Assembly: GCA_017938785.1 (NCBI GenBank)
Contig: JAGBAU010000051.1
Span: 1 to 9,527, forward strand
From: Clostridia bacterium
Lineage (GTDB): Bacteria > Bacillota_A > Clostridia > Christensenellales > Aristaeellaceae
Direction of reading: 5' to 3'
DNA length: 9,527 nucleotides
Each line of letters opens with the position of its first letter. Positions within the stretch are counted from its first letter, which is position 1. Of this stretch, positions 7,048-9,527 are shown piece by piece. The notes beneath the pieces are model-generated. The model saw nothing but the letters and a program-made list of their open reading frames with translations, did no database searches and was not told the origin of the DNA. A program made the position numbers and the translations under genes.

Positions 7048-7065
7048 TATATGTTGTGGCATATA
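7048..7065. repeat. 18-bp interrupted palindrome upstream of dnaA
   Basis: TATATG (7048-7053) and CATATA (7060-7065) are exact inverted copies around TTGTGG. It lies between the operon terminator and the first DnaA boxes. It could be an operator for an unknown regulator or chance in an A/T-rich region; no function is assigned. Confidence 0.4.
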
Positions 7066-7091
7066 AATGAAACCCACATCAATCGCACCTG

Positions 7092-7122
7092 TTATCCTCT
7101 GCATTTCCACAGTTTATCCACA
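7092..7122 (+). other. origin, upstream part: helically phased DnaA-box cluster
   Basis: Three DnaA-box-like 9-mers in the same orientation start exactly 11 bp apart: TTATCCTCT (7092-7100, two mismatches), ATTTCCACA (7103-7111, two mismatches) and TTATCCACA (7114-7122, perfect). The one-turn spacing would put bound DnaA on the same face of the helix. The two weak copies may be filled only by cooperative ATP-DnaA binding, which is inference. Confidence 0.65.
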
Positions 7123-7194
7123 TTTTCGCCATGGATGATTTTCATTTCATTTTTCCGTGCATTTCGACATTTTCCGAAAATTCCCGAATCTCTA

Positions 7195-7223
7195 TTGCAA
7201 TCCCTGGCCTTGTCTGATACAAT
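7195..7223 (+). promoter_or_regulatory. dnaA promoter
   Basis: TTGCAA (7195-7200) and TACAAT (7218-7223) are separated by 17 bp, with TG at 7215-7216 giving an extended -10. The predicted start near 7230 leaves a leader of about 90 nt that contains DnaA boxes at 7233-7241, 7255-7263 and 7278-7286, which suggests DnaA represses its own gene. dnaN is probably read from this promoter too, since I see no clear promoter or terminator in the dnaA-dnaN spacer. Confidence 0.7.
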
Positions 7224-7232
7224 AGAGGAACA

Positions 7233-7241
7233 TTATCCACA
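7233..7241 (+). promoter_or_regulatory. DnaA box (perfect)
   Basis: Exact TTATCCACA placed immediately after the predicted dnaA transcription start, a position suited to autorepression as well as origin function. Confidence 0.85.
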
Positions 7242-7254
7242 AGATGAAAGCGTT

Positions 7255-7263
7255 TTTTCCACA
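7255..7263 (+). promoter_or_regulatory. DnaA box (one mismatch)
   Basis: TTTTCCACA differs from the consensus at one position. It lies 22 bp downstream, start to start, from the perfect box at 7233, which is two helical turns. Confidence 0.6.
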
Positions 7264-7277
7264 GATTGTGATATAAA

Positions 7278-7286
7278 TGTGGATAA
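7278..7286 (-). promoter_or_regulatory. DnaA box (perfect, inverted)
   Basis: TGTGGATAA on the plus strand is an exact TTATCCACA on the minus strand. It faces the two boxes at 7233 and 7255 and lies 34 bp before the dnaA start codon. Confidence 0.85.
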
Positions 7287-7320
7287 AATGCTATTTTTTA
7301 CGGATCAATACGGAGGATTC

Positions 7321-8634
7321 ATGAATTACTCGCCGGAACACAAACAAGCGTGGGATAAGGCCATCAAGCTGATCGAGGATAATCTGATTCCCATATCATT
7401 CAATACCTGGATCAAGCCTCTGAAGCTGTATTCCGTCACGCCGGAAACCATCATCATCATTGCGGACAATTTCCTGACTCTGAATCATGTCAAGCAGCGC
7501 TATTACACCGATCTGTACAACATGATCAAGCTGTCCTTCGGCCGCAGCTATGAACTGGAATTCTACACCCAGGAAGAAATCAGCCGCCAGCAAAGCACCA
7601 TCAAGCGCACAACCCTGAACAACAAGTATAATTTCGAAAACTTTGTTGTGGGTCCCAGCAATTCCTTCGCTTATGCAGCTTCCCTGGCCGTTGCAGAACA
7701 GCCCAGCGATGTTTACAATCCGCTGTTCATCTATGGAAGCGTCGGTTTGGGAAAAACACACCTGATGAATGCCATCGGCAACTACATCATGGCGGAAGAT
7801 CCCATGAAGAATGTGCTGCTCACTTCTTCCGAAAGCTTCACCAATGAACTGATCGATTCCATCGTAAAGAAGAAGGATACCAGCGAGCTTCGCAACCGCA
7901 TGCGCAATGTGGATGTACTGATGGTGGACGATATCCAGTTCCTGTCCAAGACGAAGGCTACCCAGGAAGAATTCTTCCATACCTTCAATGATCTCTACTC
8001 CAAGGGCAAGCAGATCATCATTTCCTCCGACCGTCCGCCTAAGGATATTCCCACCATTGAGGAAAGACTGCGCTCCCGCTTTGAGTGGGGCCTGATCGTG
8101 GACATTCAGAAGCCGGATTATGAAACCCGTGTAGCCATCCTGCGCCGCAAGGCTGATGAAGAGGGAATCGACGTTCCCTACGACGTCATCGACTACATTG
8201 CCGAGCGTGTGGAGAGCAACATCCGTGAACTGGAGGGTACGCTCACCCGCCTGAACGCACAGTGCCAGCTGATGGGTATGCCCCTGACTCTGGATTGTGT
8301 GCGCGACAGCCTTTCCCAGCTGGTGAAAAGCCCCGAAGGCAGGCGCATCACTCCCGAACTGATCATTTCCGTGATCGCCGACCAGTACGGCGTGACCAGC
8401 GAGGATATACTTTCCAAGAAGAGAAGCAGGGATATCGCCCTGCCCCGGCAGATTGCCATGTACCTCTGCCGCAACATGACCCAGCTGTCCACCACCAACA
8501 TCGGCCGCTCCTTCGGCGGCAGGGATCATACCACGGTGATGCACGGCTGTGAAAAGATCAACCAGGAAATGAACGATAATTTCTCCTTCCGCAAGCGCGT
8601 TGAGGAGCTGACTTCGATCATCAAAAACGGTTGA
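7321..8634 (+). CDS. dnaA: chromosomal replication initiator protein DnaA
   Basis: 437-residue AAA+ initiator that binds DnaA boxes, melts the origin and helps load the replicative helicase. Domain I is residues 1-83 (MNYSPEHKQAWDKAI..., including the FNTWIKPL contact region at 27-34). The domain II linker is very short (about 84-100). The AAA+ domain has Walker A GSVGLGKT (139-146), Walker B MVDDIQF (201-207) and the arginine-finger region RLRSRFEWG (249-257). Domain IV ends the protein with the DnaA signature GGRDHTTVMHGC at about 399-410. The ATG at 7321 is chosen because GGAGG (7312-7316) lies just upstream and the protein starts like other DnaA proteins; the frame stays open back to 6871, but that stretch runs through the terminator and DnaA boxes. 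Two in-frame stops (TGA TGA) end the gene. dnaN follows 182 bp downstream. Confidence 0.98.
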   Translation: MNYSPEHKQAWDKAIKLIEDNLIPISFNTWIKPLKLYSVTPETIIIIADNFLTLNHVKQRYYTDLYNMIKLSFGRSYELEFYTQEEISRQQSTIKRTTLNNKYNFENFVVGPSNSFAYAASLAVAEQPSDVYNPLFIYGSVGLGKTHLMNAIGNYIMAEDPMKNVLLTSSESFTNELIDSIVKKKDTSELRNRMRNVDVLMVDDIQFLSKTKATQEEFFHTFNDLYSKGKQIIISSDRPPKDIPTIEERLRSRFEWGLIVDIQKPDYETRVAILRRKADEEGIDVPYDVIDYIAERVESNIRELEGTLTRLNAQCQLMGMPLTLDCVRDSLSQLVKSPEGRRITPELIISVIADQYGVTSEDILSKKRSRDIALPRQIAMYLCRNMTQLSTTNIGRSFGGRDHTTVMHGCEKINQEMNDNFSFRKRVEELTSIIKNG

Positions 8635-8646
8635 TGAAAAACTCTA

Positions 8647-8655
8647 TGTGGACAA
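8647..8655 (-). promoter_or_regulatory. DnaA box (one mismatch, inverted)
   Basis: TGTGGACAA on the plus strand reads TTGTCCACA on the minus strand, one base from consensus. It is the first box in the dnaA-dnaN spacer. A weaker copy, TCATCCACG (two mismatches), follows at 8676-8684. Confidence 0.6.
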
Positions 8656-8740
8656 ATATCCTTCTTTTACACCGGTCATCCACGGCGCCTGTTGATAAAA
8701 AATAAAGCCAAAACCATTGCGGCACAAGGCTTTTGGAGGT

Positions 8741-8758
8741 TTATCCACATTATCCACA
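8741..8758 (+). promoter_or_regulatory. two abutting perfect DnaA boxes
   Basis: TTATCCACA occurs twice with no base between the copies (8741-8749, 8750-8758), both pointing toward the A/T-rich unwinding tract. They are the anchoring boxes next to the DnaA-trio described at 8762-8776. Confidence 0.88.
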
Positions 8759-8761
8759 TTC

Positions 8762-8776
8762 CTACTATTACTCCTA
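8762..8776 (+). other. DnaA-trio element (single-strand loading site) of the origin
   Basis: Triplets CTA CTA TTA CTC CTA run from 8762 to 8776, beginning four bases after the second abutting DnaA box. On the complementary strand this reads 3'-GAT GAT AAT GAG GAT-5', matching the 3'-(G/A)AT-5' trio repeats of the Bacillus subtilis basal unwinding system except for one trio. In that system DnaA passes from the double-stranded boxes onto this strand to open the origin. The role here is inferred from order and sequence. Confidence 0.75.
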
Positions 8777-8801
8777 TATAAATATATATAATCAATAATT
8801 A
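8777..8801. other. A/T-rich DNA unwinding element
   Basis: Of 25 consecutive bases 24 are A or T, directly after the DnaA-trio and before the dnaN ribosome binding site. This is the expected first melting site of the origin, where helicase would be loaded. Confidence 0.75.
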
Positions 8802-8816
8802 CAGGGAGGCAGACAT

Positions 8817-9527
8817 ATGCAGTTCACTTGCTCCACTTCGAAATTGATTGAAGCCCTTCAGATTGCAACCAAGGCACTGGCAAACAGAACCACCAACCAG
8901 ATTTTGGAAGGCGTGCTGATCGAAACGGATATGGATCAGCTCATGCTGACCTGTTCCGATGAAAGAATCACCATTGTCACCCGCATTCCTGCTGAGATTT
9001 CTGATCCCGGCCGCGGCGTGGTTCCGGGCAAGCTGTTCAACGAAATCGTGCGCCGTCTGCCGGATGAAAACGTGGACATCCGCATGGACAACCGCTTCGT
9101 ATTCACCATCCGCAGCGCTTCCTCCAGAATGAACATCTCCGGCCAGGATGCCGACCTCTTCCCCCGCCTGCCCAAAATGGACGACGAGCGTGAAATCTCC
9201 CTGCCCCAGGATATGCTGCGTGATATGATCCAAAAGACTGAGTTTGCCATCGCCCAGGATGACATGCGCGAAGTTCTCACCGGTTGTCTGCTGGAAATCG
9301 GCGGCGGCGACGTGAACATGGTTGCCCTGGATGGCTACCGTCTGGCACTGCGCCGTGCGAAGTGTTCCGATGTTTTGGAAAAGTTCTCCGCCATCATTCC
9401 CGGCCGCGCTGTGGGAGATATTGGCAAGCTCCTCTCTGATAAGGAAGACGCCTTTGCGCACCTGTCCTTTGGCGGCAACAAGCTGCACATCAAGCTGGAC
9501 AATACCGAAATCTATGTCATCCTGATC
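8817..9527 (+). CDS. dnaN: DNA polymerase III beta subunit (sliding clamp), 5' part
   Basis: 237 codons are present and the frame is still open at the window end; full-length clamps are about 365-380 residues, so domain III and the stop are missing from the window, not from the gene. The protein forms the ring-shaped clamp that tethers the replicative polymerase to DNA. Domain I is recognisable from MQFTCSTSKLIEALQIATKAL (start region) and ILEGVLIETD at about 29-38. Domain II contains VALDGYRLALR at 169-179, a highly conserved clamp motif. GGGAGG (8804-8809) lies seven bases before the ATG. It is probably co-transcribed with dnaA; its ribosome binding site directly follows the A/T-rich origin tract. 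Confidence 0.97.
   Translation, partial: MQFTCSTSKLIEALQIATKALANRTTNQILEGVLIETDMDQLMLTCSDERITIVTRIPAEISDPGRGVVPGKLFNEIVRRLPDENVDIRMDNRFVFTIRSASSRMNISGQDADLFPRLPKMDDEREISLPQDMLRDMIQKTEFAIAQDDMREVLTGCLLEIGGGDVNMVALDGYRLALRRAKCSDVLEKFSAIIPGRAVGDIGKLLSDKEDAFAHLSFGGNKLHIKLDNTEIYVILI

Noticed and set aside
6871..7320. In-frame upstream extension of dnaA (150 codons)
   Set aside because: The frame is open by chance. It overlaps the Fe-S gene end, a terminator, DnaA boxes and the promoter, and its translation does not resemble DnaA; the ATG at 7321 has a ribosome binding site and a normal DnaA N-terminus.
7396..8544. 382-codon minus-strand open frame inside dnaA
   Set aside because: Antisense shadow of dnaA caused by codon composition; no start signals or known motifs.
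8704..8736. Possible hairpin (AAAGCC with GGCTTT) in the dnaA-dnaN spacer as a dnaA terminator
   Set aside because: The stem is only six base pairs with an 18-base loop and lacks a following T-run on the plus strand. A T-run exists only for the minus strand, where no gene ends.
8799..9488. Minus-strand open frame opposite dnaN
   Set aside because: dnaN on the plus strand is certain and remains open to the window end; the opposite frame shows no family features.

Overview
The window covers a bacterial chromosomal replication origin and its left flank. Gene content and signals point to a low-to-mid GC Gram-positive anaerobe, most likely an uncultured member of the Bacillota, class Clostridia. 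Supporting points are strong AGGAGG-type ribosome binding sites, a dnaA-dnaN pair with perfect TTATCCACA boxes, a BMP-family nucleoside-type ABC transporter, a very small CD1871A-type CXXC protein and a ferredoxin-like membrane protein. I cannot assign a genus from this sequence.

Left part (6-3798, minus strand): three tightly overlapping genes encode an ABC importer of the BMP/nucleoside class (ATPase, then two permeases; like nupO-nupP-nupQ of Bacillus). A good sigma-A-like promoter lies directly upstream. No substrate-binding lipoprotein gene is present in the window. Next (3911-5194, minus strand) is a membrane-anchored, extracytoplasmic, divergent polysaccharide-deacetylase-like protein with a C-terminal peptidoglycan-binding domain. 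It has its own promoter and a strong terminator.

Middle part (5429-6979, plus strand): a compact three-gene redox operon. It encodes a secreted TlpA-like thioredoxin, a 50-residue one-helix protein ending in a CLEC (CXXC) motif that is too short for ordinary gene calling, and a polytopic membrane 4Fe-4S protein with three membrane CxxxCP motifs and two ferredoxin motifs. A plausible reading is that the membrane Fe-S protein moves electrons across the membrane to extracytoplasmic thiols. A stem-loop terminator separates the operon from the origin.

Right part (6980-9527, plus strand): a bipartite origin. A 341-bp gene-free stretch upstream of dnaA holds DnaA boxes and the dnaA promoter. It is followed by dnaA itself, a 182-bp dnaA-dnaN spacer, and the first 237 codons of dnaN, cut by the window end. 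The spacer carries two abutting perfect DnaA boxes, a short CC step, a run of CTA-like triplets on the plus strand (a DnaA-trio) and a 25-bp almost pure A+T tract. This is the layout of the Bacillus subtilis basal unwinding system and marks the likely point of strand opening.

The most noteworthy points are the readable DnaA-trio unwinding element, the missed CXXC mini-protein inside a redox operon next to the origin, an origin neighbourhood lacking rpmH directly upstream of dnaA, and a CE4-like enzyme that has lost the usual motif-5 histidine.
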